Below, piece by piece: positions 32,884 through 44,429 of a DNA stretch of 64,000 bases. The first letter of the stretch is position 1; each line of letters starts with the position of its first letter. This DNA is from Olivibacter jilunii (lineage in GTDB: Bacteria > Bacteroidota > Bacteroidia > Sphingobacteriales > Sphingobacteriaceae): contig NZ_LR027855.1 of assembly GCF_900607235.1 (NCBI RefSeq), positions 1 through 64,000 on the forward strand, read 5' to 3'. The notes beneath the pieces are model-generated. The model did not search any database, was not told the DNA's origin, and saw nothing but the letters and a program-made list of their open reading frames with translations. A program made the translations under genes and the position numbers.

Positions 32884-34071
32884 TTAATTTTTAAAGATCA
32901 ATGTAAAAGTCGTTCCTTTATTAACTTCGCTCTTACACATTACTTCACCTTTCATTAAATGTACGTATCGCTTTACGATATTCAATCCAAGCCCCGTCCC
33001 TGGAATATTTCCTGTGTTATTCGCTCTAAAAAAGGGTTCAAACAGGTTTTTTTGTTCATCAAATGGAATTCCTATCCCATTATCTTTGATCGTAATAATA
33101 CAGGAATCTCCGTTTATTTCGCTATTAAACTCAATAAACGTGTTTTCACCCGAATATTTAATAGCGTTTGAAATGAGATTAAGAATGCTATTCTTAAGAA
33201 GATTTGGGTCGATCCGAAATTTGCCAATCTCGCCGGTATGCTGGTAAACAATATGTTGATTCTGCTTTGCCAAAAGCTGCATTTCTTCAATAATATCTTC
33301 TGCTAATCTGATTAAATTGACTTCTTCCTCAACAGCAGTGACTTTTCCTGCTTCCAGACGTTCCAAGGATAGAAAATCGTTGAGAATATTCGTAAGCAAT
33401 TGAACGGACCCTTTAATTTTGTTCGTATGCTTGGTAATATTATCAAAATCATGTTTGTCCAGATACTTTTCAATTAAAGATGCTGAAAGTTGTACGGAGC
33501 TAAGGGGAGTTCTAAATTCATGAGAAGCCATAGAAACAAATCGGGATTTCATTTGGTTAAGATCCTTTTCCTTTTCTAAAGATAGGCTAACATCCGCTTT
33601 AGCTTCCTCTAACTCACCAATCAGTTTAATAAGATCCTTGGTTCGTTCTGTAACCTTCATCTCTAGTTCCGCGGTATATTCTTTCAATTTCTCTTCAGCC
33701 TCTTTTTGCTTAGAAAGATCATGAATAAAACCCGTAAAGATTTTCCGATCTTTATAATTCACTTCACTTACTGCTAAACGAAACGGAAAGGTCGTCCCAT
33801 CTCGACGTTTTCCTCTTACTTCACGACCTATTCCTATAATATGTTTTACACCGGTCGTCAGGTAATTGTGGATATATGAATCGTGCCGACTGCGGTCGGG
33901 TTCGGGCATTAACATCGAGATATTATTACCAATGATTTCGCTGTTATCGGAGTAACCGAATAAGGCCATAGCAGCCGGATTGATTGACTCTACAATCCCT
34001 TTGTTGTCAATTGTAATAATACCATCAATCGCATTGCGAATAATCGCCTCAAGTAATTTCCCTGTTTCCAT
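32884..34071 (-). CDS. FixL-like haem-PAS oxygen-sensor histidine kinase (predicted)
   Basis: A 395-residue cytoplasmic kinase with no membrane segment. The PAS domain (about 5-120) carries the FixL-type run MLMPEPDRSRHDSYI, then HIIGIGR and FTGFIHDL. By alignment from memory to Bradyrhizobium FixL, H63 corresponds to the haem-ligating H200, H77 to H214 and R83 to the O2-contacting R220. A coiled coil (about 121-175) leads to the HisKA H-box (MASHEFRTPL, H184), then the HATPase domain with NLISNAIKYS, DNGIGIP and GTGLGLNI. It is followed 48 bases later by the receiver-Crp regulator, a natural pair. Haem binding is inferred, not shown. Confidence 0.88.
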   Translation of the reverse strand: METGKLLEAIIRNAIDGIITIDNKGIVESINPAAMALFGYSDNSEIIGNNISMLMPEPDRSRHDSYIHNYLTTGVKHIIGIGREVRGKRRDGTTFPFRLAVSEVNYKDRKIFTGFIHDLSKQKEAEEKLKEYTAELEMKVTERTKDLIKLIGELEEAKADVSLSLEKEKDLNQMKSRFVSMASHEFRTPLSSVQLSASLIEKYLDKHDFDNITKHTNKIKGSVQLLTNILNDFLSLERLEAGKVTAVEEEVNLIRLAEDIIEEMQLLAKQNQHIVYQHTGEIGKFRIDPNLLKNSILNLISNAIKYSGENTFIEFNSEINGDSCIITIKDNGIGIPFDEQKNLFEPFFRANNTGNIPGTGLGLNIVKRYVHLMKGEVMCKSEVNKGTTFTLIFKN

Positions 34072-34113
34072 ATAAGCACCTTAAGCACCCAATATAAACA
34101 CTTTTACCGTAAC

Positions 34114-34139
34114 AAAAAAGGCGCGTTGAAACGCGCCTT
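34114..34139 (-). terminator. Rho-independent terminator after yidC
   Basis: A 9-bp G/C-rich stem AAGGCGCGT/ACGCGCCTT (34118-34126 with 34131-34139), followed on the minus strand by a T6 run. It ends the yidC transcript just before the sensor-kinase promoter region. Confidence 0.8.
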
Positions 34140-34163
34140 CCGATTTCTTTCAAGTGCAAAATT

Positions 34164-35993
34164 TTATTTTTTATTTTTGCCCGCTTGTTGTTGCTGACGC
34201 ATATACTCTTCCATTCTTTTTTGGAAGGTTGATTTTTTACTTGCCTCAGGTTTCTTTTTATTGGCTTGTATCATCGCGTGTATCTTCTCATCATTAATTG
34301 ATTGTCTAATGAAGAACTGTATTACAAACGTTAAACAGGTCGATAAGAAGTAGTAATAATTAAGACCCGCAGGATAACTATTCAATACAAAGAAAAATAT
34401 TAATGGCATAAAATAACCGATATATTTCATTTGTCCTGTTGCTCCGGACACCATATTGTTATACCAGGTGGATAGTAGCGTGGCACAAGTCATCAATATA
34501 CACATTAAACTAATGTGATTTATATTGATGATCGGGATCATCGGAAAATTAACTATTGAATCGTAGGTTGACAGATCTTTCATCCATAAAAAACTTTCCC
34601 CCCTCAGTTCAAAAAGATTAGGAAAGAAAAAGAAGAAGGCGATCATGAAAGGCATTTGTAAAAGCATCGGAATACAGCCTCCCATCGGATTCACACCGGC
34701 TTGTTTGTAGAGTTTAAGATATTCCTGCTGTAATAATGTTTGGTTATCTTCACCTACCTTTGCTTTAATCTCATCCATTTCAGGCTTCAGTACCCGCATT
34801 TTAGCCATCGAAACATAGGACTTATAGGTAAGCGGAGAAAGTACAATCTTTAATAATACCGTCAACACCAAAATAATGAGACCATAGTTCCAATTAAAGC
34901 CTTCCAATAGGTTAAACACTGGTAGCGTAATAAAGCGGTTGATCCATTTCATTGGTCCCCAACCCATATTGATCTGCTTTTCCAAATCGTGTCCTTGATC
35001 CTTTAATATGCTGAACTTATTAGGTCCAAAGTAAAAAGACATTGGATACGTATTAACGTCCTGTCTGTTAAAATCAAGGCTCATATTAGCAGCAAACGAT
35101 TTTACAATTTCGTCACTATTAACAGTGCTTACCTTAAGCGTACCTCCATTAAAGCTATTCTTTGCGATCAAGACATTAGAAAAGTAATGCTGCTTAAAGG
35201 ATATCCAATCAGTTTTTCCTACATCCTTTGTTTCATCCTTGGTGGTACTTAATTCATTAACATCGCCGTCAAATTCCTTAAAGTAAGCGGTCGAACGATT
35301 CCGCTCATCCTTCATATCTTTTTCTTTCTGCGGAAGATCGGCTTGCCAATTCAGTACTAATTTAGTCTCGGTAGGAGCCACCACATCTTGCATACCTTTG
35401 GTTACAATGGTAAATCCTAACTGATGGCTGTTACCTTTCAGGCTATAGACATAGTCGATATATTTATTCTCAGCATAAGACAGTCGCATAACCAAAGAAG
35501 CCGAATCCGTATTCTCTACCACAATGGGCTCTTTAGCCTGCGGAATAAAATAAAGGTCATTCGTATTAATGTTGACACCGGCCGTTGAAAACTGTAAACC
35601 AAAGCGATTTTTGTCACCTCCAAATAATACCAAAGGTTTTCCAAGGTAATCTTTTTCTCCTTTTACTTCAACAGATTTAACGCGGCCACCCTTTGTACTG
35701 ATTGTTGCTTTGATAAATTCATTTTCAAGTGAAATAAGTTCTTCGTTTCCTACTTTCGCGCCACCAAAAGGACCCGACATTTGCGTCGAATCTACTGTAG
35801 AGGCCTCTAAACCTTGTTGTGCTGCAAAAAGACTATCCGTCGTTTTTTTTGTTTCAGGACTTTTGGCCTGCGCTATGGAATCCTGTAGCTGTTGTTCCTT
35901 TTTAATCTCCTCTTCCGAGGGTTTCATAAAAAATACCGAACCTGCCAAGATGATCATAATCAGGAACAGGCCAGTAAAGGTATTTCTATCCAT
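34164..35993 (-). CDS. yidC: Membrane protein insertase YidC
   Basis: A 609-residue Oxa1-family insertase. It has an N-terminal membrane segment (about 7-24), a large periplasmic beta-domain (about 60-350), and a C-terminal insertase core (about 370-585) with five hydrophobic segments including NWGLIILVLTVLLKI-like and MGGCIPMLLQMPFMIAF stretches. The tail is basic (ending KNKK), as in ribosome-contacting YidC. It is the long form typical of diderm bacteria. It follows pyrG on the same strand with a gap of 65 bases. Confidence 0.95.
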   Translation of the reverse strand: MDRNTFTGLFLIMIILAGSVFFMKPSEEEIKKEQQLQDSIAQAKSPETKKTTDSLFAAQQGLEASTVDSTQMSGPFGGAKVGNEELISLENEFIKATISTKGGRVKSVEVKGEKDYLGKPLVLFGGDKNRFGLQFSTAGVNINTNDLYFIPQAKEPIVVENTDSASLVMRLSYAENKYIDYVYSLKGNSHQLGFTIVTKGMQDVVAPTETKLVLNWQADLPQKEKDMKDERNRSTAYFKEFDGDVNELSTTKDETKDVGKTDWISFKQHYFSNVLIAKNSFNGGTLKVSTVNSDEIVKSFAANMSLDFNRQDVNTYPMSFYFGPNKFSILKDQGHDLEKQINMGWGPMKWINRFITLPVFNLLEGFNWNYGLIILVLTVLLKIVLSPLTYKSYVSMAKMRVLKPEMDEIKAKVGEDNQTLLQQEYLKLYKQAGVNPMGGCIPMLLQMPFMIAFFFFFPNLFELRGESFLWMKDLSTYDSIVNFPMIPIININHISLMCILMTCATLLSTWYNNMVSGATGQMKYIGYFMPLIFFFVLNSYPAGLNYYYFLSTCLTFVIQFFIRQSINDEKIHAMIQANKKKPEASKKSTFQKRMEEYMRQQQQAGKNKK

Positions 35994-36058
35994 CTTTTAA
36001 TATTACTGAATCAGTCTAAAATATATTTATTGAAATTGACTATATTTATTTCAAATTG

Positions 36059-38101
<2,043 letters not shown>

Positions 38102-39364
38102 TTGGATTTTAGTGAATTTAATTTTGATGACAGGCTTTTAGAGGGGCTCATGAGTATGGGTTTCAAGATACCCACCCCCATCCAACAGCAAGCAATACCT
38201 GTCATCGCGGAGAAACATGATCTTATAGCCTGCGCACAAACCGGCACCGGAAAAACGGCGTCTTATTTATTACCTTTAATGGATGCCATTTGCAAAAATG
38301 ACGATCGGCCATCAATAAGTGCGCTCATTTTAGCGCCGACGCGTGAGTTGGCTTTACAAATTGATCAGCAGATTCAAGGCCTGGCTTATTTTACGGGAAT
38401 AACATCAATTGCCGTATACGGTGGAGGAGATGGTGTTGGTTATGAACAGCAACGGCGCTCATTAAAAGAAGGGGTAGATATCGTTATTGCTACCCCCGGG
38501 CGACTTATAGCTCATATGTCATCGAGCACTGTTCGGTTGGAAAAAATAGACTTCTTGATTTTGGACGAAGCGGATCGTATGCTGGACATGGGTTTCAAGG
38601 ACGACATATTAAGGATTGTGAGGCAACTGCCGGAACAAAGACAAACGTTGCTATTTTCAGCAACCATGCCACAGAAGATACGCTTATTCGCAAAGGCCTT
38701 ACTGAAAAATCCGCAACAAGTTAATATAGCCATTTCTCAACCTGCCGAAAAAATAAAACAACAATATTACAGAACCTTCGATGAACAGAAAGTAACGCTT
38801 CTAAAGCATATTTTATCTACCGATAGTTTTTATAGTATTATTATTTTCTGTAGCACGAAAGAAAATGTAAAGCTTCTAGAAAAAGAGTTATTTAAAAATG
38901 ACCTGAAGGTCCGGTCTTTTCACTCAGACTTGCAGCAAGACGAACGCGAACAAATTTTACTTGATTTTAAAAACCGAAAATTAAATATATTGGTGGGCAC
39001 CGATGTGCTTTCACGAGGAATTGATATCGAGGGAATCGATTTGGTCGTTAATTACGATGTGCCGGGTGATCCGGAAGACTATATTCATCGCATAGGTCGA
39101 ACGGCCAGAGCAGAGCGAACAGGAACGGCTATTACTTTTGTTAATAACAGAGACTTCAGAAAGTTATTGTCTATTGAAAAAATGATGGACAGGACAATCG
39201 AAGAAGTTCAGCTTCCTGAATTTATCGGAGAAGGACCACAGATTATTCCTATCCAGAACAAAAAAAGGAAAAAGAAACGATCAAATTTCAAAAAGAGAAA
39301 CGATAAATTTCGAAATAAGCGTACAGCAGTCGGAGGCGATAATGAAGATTCTAAAGCATCTTAA
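38102..39364 (+). CDS. DEAD-box RNA helicase (RhlE-like)
   Basis: A 420-residue ATP-dependent RNA helicase. In order: Q motif (FKIPTPIQQQAIP), AQTGTGKT (Walker A), PTRELA, DEAD, SAT, and the domain 2 motifs ending HRIGRTARAERTG. The C-terminal 45 residues are very basic (KKRKKKRSNFKKRNDKF), as in RhlE-type proteins that act on ribosome assembly or RNA decay. The start codon is TTG at 38102; no ATG fits, and the N-terminus DFSEFNFDDRLLEGL matches relatives. The acyltransferase gene follows 22 bases downstream. Confidence 0.92.
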   Translation: MDFSEFNFDDRLLEGLMSMGFKIPTPIQQQAIPVIAEKHDLIACAQTGTGKTASYLLPLMDAICKNDDRPSISALILAPTRELALQIDQQIQGLAYFTGITSIAVYGGGDGVGYEQQRRSLKEGVDIVIATPGRLIAHMSSSTVRLEKIDFLILDEADRMLDMGFKDDILRIVRQLPEQRQTLLFSATMPQKIRLFAKALLKNPQQVNIAISQPAEKIKQQYYRTFDEQKVTLLKHILSTDSFYSIIIFCSTKENVKLLEKELFKNDLKVRSFHSDLQQDEREQILLDFKNRKLNILVGTDVLSRGIDIEGIDLVVNYDVPGDPEDYIHRIGRTARAERTGTAITFVNNRDFRKLLSIEKMMDRTIEEVQLPEFIGEGPQIIPIQNKKRKKKRSNFKKRNDKFRNKRTAVGGDNEDSKAS

Positions 39365-39385
39365 AATCTTGGCCTTATACGGTTT

Positions 39386-40123
39386 ATGTTTAAAAGGTTA
39401 TTAAAAAAAATACATTTAGGAATTTATATTTTTTGGGTTGTCTTTTTTTTTGTGCTGTTTTATCCGGTTTTATGGGCAGCGGCAAAAAATCAGCAAAAAA
39501 ATTTCTCCTTGATAGGCCGTATTCGTAAACAAATCGCCTGGCTAAGTACGTTTCTAAGCGGATTCTATTTTAGGATCAAAATATCCGAAAATATGGATTG
39601 GAGCCGCCCATATATTATTTGTTCAAATCATACTTCCATTCTGGATATTTCGGCGTTAGCAATCCTCTGCAAGCAGGATATTCTATTTATGGGAAAGGCA
39701 GAACTGCTAGAGAACCCGATCACTCGTATGTTTTTCAAGACGATTGATATTCCGGTTGATAGAAATAGTAAGATATCTTCCTACAGAGCTTTTAAAGCAG
39801 CTCAACAAAAATTAGCAGAAGGTAAAAGCATTATCATTTTTCCCGAAGGGAAAATAGACGACACCTATCCCCCCGTCTTACAGCCATTTAAAAACGGGCC
39901 TTTTAGGTTGGCCATCGAAAATCAAGTTGCTGTACTTCCAATAGTTATTCATAATCTATGGAAACTTCTATGGGATGAAGGAGCTACGGGTAGCCGGCCC
40001 GGTCGTTGTTTGATAGAAGTACTGAAACCAATAGAAACGCAGGATTTTGGCGTTGATGATACTGACGCACTTAGAGATCATACACACGCCTTATTTAAGG
40101 CCCACTTAAATTCCGATATTTAG
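39386..40123 (+). CDS. plsC: 1-acyl-sn-glycerol-3-phosphate acyltransferase
   Basis: A 245-residue membrane-associated acyltransferase that makes phosphatidic acid. An N-terminal hydrophobic helix (about 10-32) precedes the NHTSILD motif (the HX4D catalytic dyad) and FPEGKID. Other conserved blocks are present in order. It could instead act on ornithine lipids or other acceptors, as several PlsC paralogues do in this phylum. Close spacing behind the helicase gene suggests cotranscription. Confidence 0.88.
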   Translation: MFKRLLKKIHLGIYIFWVVFFFVLFYPVLWAAAKNQQKNFSLIGRIRKQIAWLSTFLSGFYFRIKISENMDWSRPYIICSNHTSILDISALAILCKQDILFMGKAELLENPITRMFFKTIDIPVDRNSKISSYRAFKAAQQKLAEGKSIIIFPEGKIDDTYPPVLQPFKNGPFRLAIENQVAVLPIVIHNLWKLLWDEGATGSRPGRCLIEVLKPIETQDFGVDDTDALRDHTHALFKAHLNSDI

Positions 40124-40173
40124 TGTAACAAAAGAATGCTTTCGAAGTCTCATCTATATATCATTAACAATTT

Positions 40174-40929
40174 ATGTCATCACCGCTCATAGATATCAAA
40201 GAAATAGGAAGAAAATATGTCATTGGAGCCGAGACCATTCACGCACTAAAATCCGTAACCCTTCAAATTAATAAGGGCGAATTTGTTGCGCTCATGGGCC
40301 CTTCAGGCTCAGGCAAATCTACTTTGATGAATATCTTAGGCTGCTTGGACACGCCCACAAGGGGCGAATATGTCTTAAATGGTATAAAAGTAAGTGATAT
40401 GACAGACGATGAACTGGCAGAAGTACGCAATAAAGAAATTGGATTTGTTTTTCAGACGTTCAATCTGCTGCCCCGTTCTACCTCATTGGACAATGTTGCA
40501 CTTCCTTTAATATACGCTGGCCTAAGTAAAACAGAAAGAATTGAAAAAGCTCAGAAAGCGTTAGAAAGTGTAAATTTGGGAAACCGTGTGGATCATAAAC
40601 CTAACGAATTGTCGGGCGGACAAAGGCAACGTGTAGCGATTGCCCGTGCTTTGATAAATGATCCTTCCATTATTCTCGCAGACGAACCGACTGGAAATCT
40701 CGACACAAAGACTTCCGTTGAAATTATGGGCTTATTGGAAGAAATTCACTCTAAAGGTAATACCATTGTCTTGGTAACCCACGAGGAAGATATCGCGCAA
40801 CACGCCCATCGTATTGTCCGTATGAGAGATGGTCTGATAGAAGATGATTATCCAAATCCCGAAATTAAGAACGTATCTCCTCGCTTAGCAGCACTAAAGG
40901 AAAAGGGCTCTGATTTCGAAGGAATCTAA
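40174..40929 (+). CDS. ABC transporter ATP-binding protein (LolD/MacB type)
   Basis: A 251-residue ATPase with Walker [10 protein letters not shown], the Q-loop [10 protein letters not shown], signature [15 protein letters not shown] and DEPTGNLDT, the last being the hallmark of the LolD/MacB/FtsE branch. It would energise an FtsX-type permease for lipoprotein release, efflux or envelope work. No permease gene is adjacent; the orphan permease at 5389-6609 is of the right class but distant. Confidence 0.88.
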   Translation: MSSPLIDIKEIGRKYVIGAETIHALKSVTLQINKGEFVALMGPSGSGKSTLMNILGCLDTPTRGEYVLNGIKVSDMTDDELAEVRNKEIGFVFQTFNLLPRSTSLDNVALPLIYAGLSKTERIEKAQKALESVNLGNRVDHKPNELSGGQRQRVAIARALINDPSIILADEPTGNLDTKTSVEIMGLLEEIHSKGNTIVLVTHEEDIAQHAHRIVRMRDGLIEDDYPNPEIKNVSPRLAALKEKGSDFEGI

Positions 40930-41040
40930 CCGATTGCATTGCTTATTTTAATACGCCCGTCTCCTCTAAGTAAGTCTACTTGGAGTTTTCAGGCACGCGC
41001 AATGTATGATCATCAAAACAATGAACTTAACCAACGTAAA

Positions 41041-41586
41041 GTGAAAATATACACAAAAACCGGAGATACTGGATTGACCTCCCTGATAGGAGGTACCAGG
41101 GTACCAAAACATCACTTGAGAGTGGAATGTTATGGTACGATAGACGAACTGAACGCTTACATTGGCCTAATTCGGAGCTATGAAATAAGTAACGACTTGA
41201 AAGATGAACTATTAGAAATACAGTACTTGCTTTTTGCAATTGGAGCTTTACTCGCTGCGGATCCTGAAAAATCAAAAATGAAACTATACAATATTGCGAA
41301 TGATGATGTTAAATTTTTGGAAAGGGCGATTGACCGCATGGACCATGAACTTAAACCATTAAAGAACTTTATACTTCCCGGAGGCAATACCGTCGTCTCA
41401 CATGTACACGTTGCGCGCTGTATTTGCCGGAGAGCAGAACGTATTGTTGTTCATTTAGCCGCTTCATCTGAAGTATCGGGAAGTATTATTATCTATCTTA
41501 ATCGTCTAAGCGACTATCTTTTTGTTTTAGCAAGGAAAATTGCCAAAGACAGCAATACGCAAGAAGTAATCTGGAATCCTCGTTAG
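41041..41586 (+). CDS. Cob(I)alamin adenosyltransferase, PduO type
   Basis: A 181-residue helical-bundle enzyme that converts cob(I)alamin to adenosylcobalamin with ATP. The N-terminal KIYTKTGDTGLTSLIGGTRV motif is diagnostic, as is the later RRAERIV segment. I chose the GTG at 41041 because it gives exactly the family N-terminus. An in-frame ATG at 41002 and a TTG at 40939 would add residues without family support. The organism therefore uses or scavenges B12, consistent with QueG. It follows the ABC ATPase gene on the same strand. Confidence 0.85.
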   Translation: MKIYTKTGDTGLTSLIGGTRVPKHHLRVECYGTIDELNAYIGLIRSYEISNDLKDELLEIQYLLFAIGALLAADPEKSKMKLYNIANDDVKFLERAIDRMDHELKPLKNFILPGGNTVVSHVHVARCICRRAERIVVHLAASSEVSGSIIIYLNRLSDYLFVLARKIAKDSNTQEVIWNPR

Positions 41587-41690
41587 CACTTTAAATTGAT
41601 CTGATTCGGATTTAGATTTCCTATTACAGCCAAGGTTACGGGTTAGGGTAGTAGATCGTTATTTATAGTTTAATACACTGGATTCCTTCG

Positions 41691-42425
41691 TTATTTTAAT
41701 TGTTTAACTTTATGCAGATCCTTCGGTTCGTCAATAGCTACTGTTTCGACCAGCGTTTCCGCTGTTTTAATACGATAACCATTTTCTATCCAGCGTAACT
41801 GCTCCAAGGATTCCGCCTTTTCCAGACTCGAAATCGGAAGTGCCGTTAAAAGCTTTAATATTTCGCAACGGTATCCATAAATACCAATATGCTTATAGAA
41901 TTTATGATGATCAAGCCATTTTTCTGTCGGAACTCCTCTTAAAAAGGGTAAGGTCGCGCGACTAAAATAGATCGCTTCTCGATCCATATTTAGCAACACT
42001 TTAGGGCTGTTATTATTAAACAGCTCCTCATGGTCTCTTATTTCCTTCACAAGTGTCGCAATCTGCGTCTCCTTATCTTCAAAACAGCTCGCCAGCAAAT
42101 CGATTTGGGCGGGATCTATATAAGGCTCGTCTCCCTGTATATTAATAGCAATATCGAAAGAATTCTCTTTAGCAATCACTTCTGCACAACGATCCGTTCC
42201 GCTTTGGTGCGAACTTGCCGTTAAGATTACATTACCGCCGAAGTTTTGCACATGATGAGCGATCCGCTCGTCATCCGTTGCTACCACCACACGTTTGAGG
42301 GAAGAAGCCTTAAGCGCCTGTTCATAGACCCGCCGGATCATACTTTTTCCGTTAATATCTATTAATGGCTTGCCTGGAAACCGTGTCGACGCATAACGCG
42401 CGGGAATAATACCTATAATGTTCAT
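41691..42425 (-). CDS. kdsB: 3-deoxy-manno-octulosonate cytidylyltransferase
   Basis: A 244-residue enzyme that activates Kdo as CMP-Kdo for lipopolysaccharide inner core. It starts with IIGIIPARYASTRFPGKPL (nucleotide binding) and contains NIQGDEP with the Mg-binding Asp. It confirms an LPS-bearing outer membrane. It is the last gene of a minus-strand series (trpS, deoxynucleoside kinase, kdsB) with spacers that contain simple repeats. Confidence 0.94.
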   Translation of the reverse strand: MNIIGIIPARYASTRFPGKPLIDINGKSMIRRVYEQALKASSLKRVVVATDDERIAHHVQNFGGNVILTASSHQSGTDRCAEVIAKENSFDIAINIQGDEPYIDPAQIDLLASCFEDKETQIATLVKEIRDHEELFNNNSPKVLLNMDREAIYFSRATLPFLRGVPTEKWLDHHKFYKHIGIYGYRCEILKLLTALPISSLEKAESLEQLRWIENGYRIKTAETLVETVAIDEPKDLHKVKQLK

Positions 42426-42465
42426 TTTCTATAGTATCAAGTAGTAAGATAAAAGTAACCAGACT

Positions 42466-42518
42466 CGATGCACAAACATTCATTGTCTTGCATCTTATGT
42501 CTTTATATCTTGCATCTG
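42466..42518. repeat. Simple-sequence words between the deoxynucleoside kinase gene and kdsB
   Basis: CTTGCATC and TTATGTCTTTATA-like words recur (CTTGCATCTTATGTC, then ATCTTGCATCTG). The complementary words, such as GACATAAGA, are found at 50430-50450 after apbE, so this is a shared low-complexity family and not coding DNA. Confidence 0.5.
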
Positions 42519-43133
42519 TTAGAACAATCCATTGAGATTCTTTTCAATTTCCTGGATAACAAAACCAAGATCCTCCGGATTATTCGCAAAATCCAACTTA
42601 TCCTTATCCAGAATAAGCAGCTTGCCTTCCTTATAACCACTGATCCATTTTTGGTATTTGTCATTCAGCTTAGAAAGGTAATCCAAGCGAATGCCTGCTT
42701 CATAGTCACGACCCCTAAGCTGTATATTATCAACTAAGGTGGGGACTGAAGCCTTTAGGTAAATCAATAAATCAGGAGCCTTAATAAAAGAAACGATACT
42801 CTCGAATATATTACTATAGTTTTGAAAATCGCGCGTGGTCATTAATCCCATGTCATGCAAGTTCTCGGCAAAAATATAAGCATCTTCATAAATAGTACGG
42901 TCTTGAATAATGTTAGCGTTTCTTTTTTGCAGTTCAACAATATGGCGAAAGCGACTATTGAGAAAAAAGATTTGAAGATTAAAAGACCAGCGTTTCATGT
43001 CACTATAAAAATCCTCTAGATAAGGGTTGTCTTCGACCTCTTCAAATTGCGGCTCCCAACCCAAGTGTTTAGCTAACAAACCGGTCAAAGTTGTTTTGCC
43101 TGCGCCTATATTTCCTACAATCGCTATATGCAT
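42519..43133 (-). CDS. Deoxynucleoside kinase
   Basis: A 204-residue enzyme of the dNK/dGK family that phosphorylates deoxynucleosides for salvage. The P-loop GNIGAGKTT (about 7-15), the EEVEDNPYLEDFY substrate region, DRTIYEDAYIFAE, and the RGRDYEAGI lid arginines are visible. Base preference (dA, dG or dC) cannot be read. Its leader consists of five AACNNAT heptamers running to the ATG. Confidence 0.9.
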   Translation of the reverse strand: MHIAIVGNIGAGKTTLTGLLAKHLGWEPQFEEVEDNPYLEDFYSDMKRWSFNLQIFFLNSRFRHIVELQKRNANIIQDRTIYEDAYIFAENLHDMGLMTTRDFQNYSNIFESIVSFIKAPDLLIYLKASVPTLVDNIQLRGRDYEAGIRLDYLSKLNDKYQKWISGYKEGKLLILDKDKLDFANNPEDLGFVIQEIEKNLNGLF

Positions 43134-43170
43134 TTTTTGTTATTCGTTACAAGTTATTTGTTATTCGTTG
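43134..43170 (-). repeat. Heptamer array in the leader of the deoxynucleoside kinase gene
   Basis: In the sense (minus) direction five 7-bp units, AACGAAT, AACAAAT, AACTTGT, AACGAAT and AACAAAA, run directly into the start codon at 43133. They belong to the same family as the array before the Rieske gene. Confidence 0.7.
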
Positions 43171-43204
43171 CTTTATCTACCAACCTCTTTATGCTCTTGT
43201 CTTC

Positions 43205-44200
43205 TTAAAACTCTTTAAATCCAATGATTTCCCTTACATCCTTGATGGTTCTTTTAGCACTTTCCCTCGCTTTTTCCGCACCCATAGCGACAACTCTTCG
43301 AATATACGCTGTATCAGCTTCTATCTCTTCAATTCGTGAGCGCATGGGTTCCGTAGCTATTACCATGTCTTCTGCCAACTGTTTCTTAAAATCTCCGTAT
43401 CGTATCTGGCATTTGTTATAGAGGTCGTCAAAATGCGCAACTGTATCAGCAGATGAAACAACTTTCATTAAGTCAAATAAATTCTGTATTTCTACGGGCT
43501 TTACTTGATTTTCCTCCGTTGGACCGCTATCGGTGACGGCACGCATGACTTTCTTACGAATCGCCTCCGGCTTATCTGATAAATAGATGCAATTAGCATC
43601 TCCTTCTGATTTACCCATTTTTCCTTTACCATCCAAACCGGGTATTTTCACCAAATTATGACTATAGCTAAAAGCAAAAGCCTCCGGAAAATAATCATGC
43701 TTGTACATTCTGTTAAAACGATTCCCAAAGGTACGCGTCATTTCCAAATGCTGTTCCTGATCCTTTCCAACCGGTACCTTGGTGGCTTTATGCAATAGAA
43801 TGTCGGCCGCCATCAAGACAGGATAGGTGAGTAATCCCGCATTAACGTTATCCGGATTGGCGCGCACTTTATCCTTGAAAGAGGTAGCTCGTTCCAATTC
43901 ACCCAAGTACGCGTTCATATTTAAATAGAGATATAATTCAATAACTTCCGGTACGTCCGACTGAACATAAATGGTGGCCTTCTCAGGATCGATACCCGCT
44001 GCCAAATATTCTACAACAACCTGTTTCACATTGCCATGTAAGTTATCGGGAGTAGGATGGGTTGTTAATGAGTGTAAATCAGCAATAAAGAAAAAGCAGT
44101 TGTATTCTTCCTGCATTTTGATAAAGTTCTTAATTGCGCCATAGTAATTTCCTAAGTGTAATTTTCCGGTGCTCCGGATTCCACTGACAACTGTTTCCAT
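43205..44200 (-). CDS. trpS: Tryptophanyl-tRNA synthetase
   Basis: A 331-residue class I aminoacyl-tRNA synthetase. The HIGH-type motif is TGKLHLGNYYGAI (near 11-23), and the KMSKS loop appears as KMGKSEGD (about 199-206). The DILLHKATKVPVGKDQEQH segment is typical for tryptophan. Length is normal for bacterial TrpS. It ends about 70 bases upstream of the deoxynucleoside kinase gene. Confidence 0.95.
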   Translation of the reverse strand: METVVSGIRSTGKLHLGNYYGAIKNFIKMQEEYNCFFFIADLHSLTTHPTPDNLHGNVKQVVVEYLAAGIDPEKATIYVQSDVPEVIELYLYLNMNAYLGELERATSFKDKVRANPDNVNAGLLTYPVLMAADILLHKATKVPVGKDQEQHLEMTRTFGNRFNRMYKHDYFPEAFAFSYSHNLVKIPGLDGKGKMGKSEGDANCIYLSDKPEAIRKKVMRAVTDSGPTEENQVKPVEIQNLFDLMKVVSSADTVAHFDDLYNKCQIRYGDFKKQLAEDMVIATEPMRSRIEEIEADTAYIRRVVAMGAEKARESAKRTIKDVREIIGFKEF

Positions 44201-44400
44201 ATAGGGGCGAAAATAAAGAATTCTTCCTATATTTTATCTATAAAAGTAAAACCATCCATTGAGATCGGACTTGTCGAAATCGAAGTTTTCATTGCAAATT
44301 AACGGGGACTAATACCGTTTAAAGGGAACTCGTTATACAGGAAAATCCATTTAATTTTCTTCGATTTCTTCGTAAAAGGAGAGAAGGTGAATATTTTTAC

Positions 44401-44408
44401 TACTTTTG
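44401..44408 (+). promoter_or_regulatory. -7 box of the small gene at 44430
   Basis: TACTTTTG matches TAnnTTTG and lies 21 bp before the ATG, giving a leader of about 18 nt. Confidence 0.5.
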
Positions 44409-44429
44409 GCTGTTTTTTGAAGATCCCTT

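Noticed and set aside
40939-41040. Longer start for the cobalamin adenosyltransferase (TTG at 40939 or ATG at 41002)
   Set aside because: The additional residues have no family match, while GTG at 41041 yields the canonical KIYTKTGD start; the ATG at 41002 cannot be excluded.
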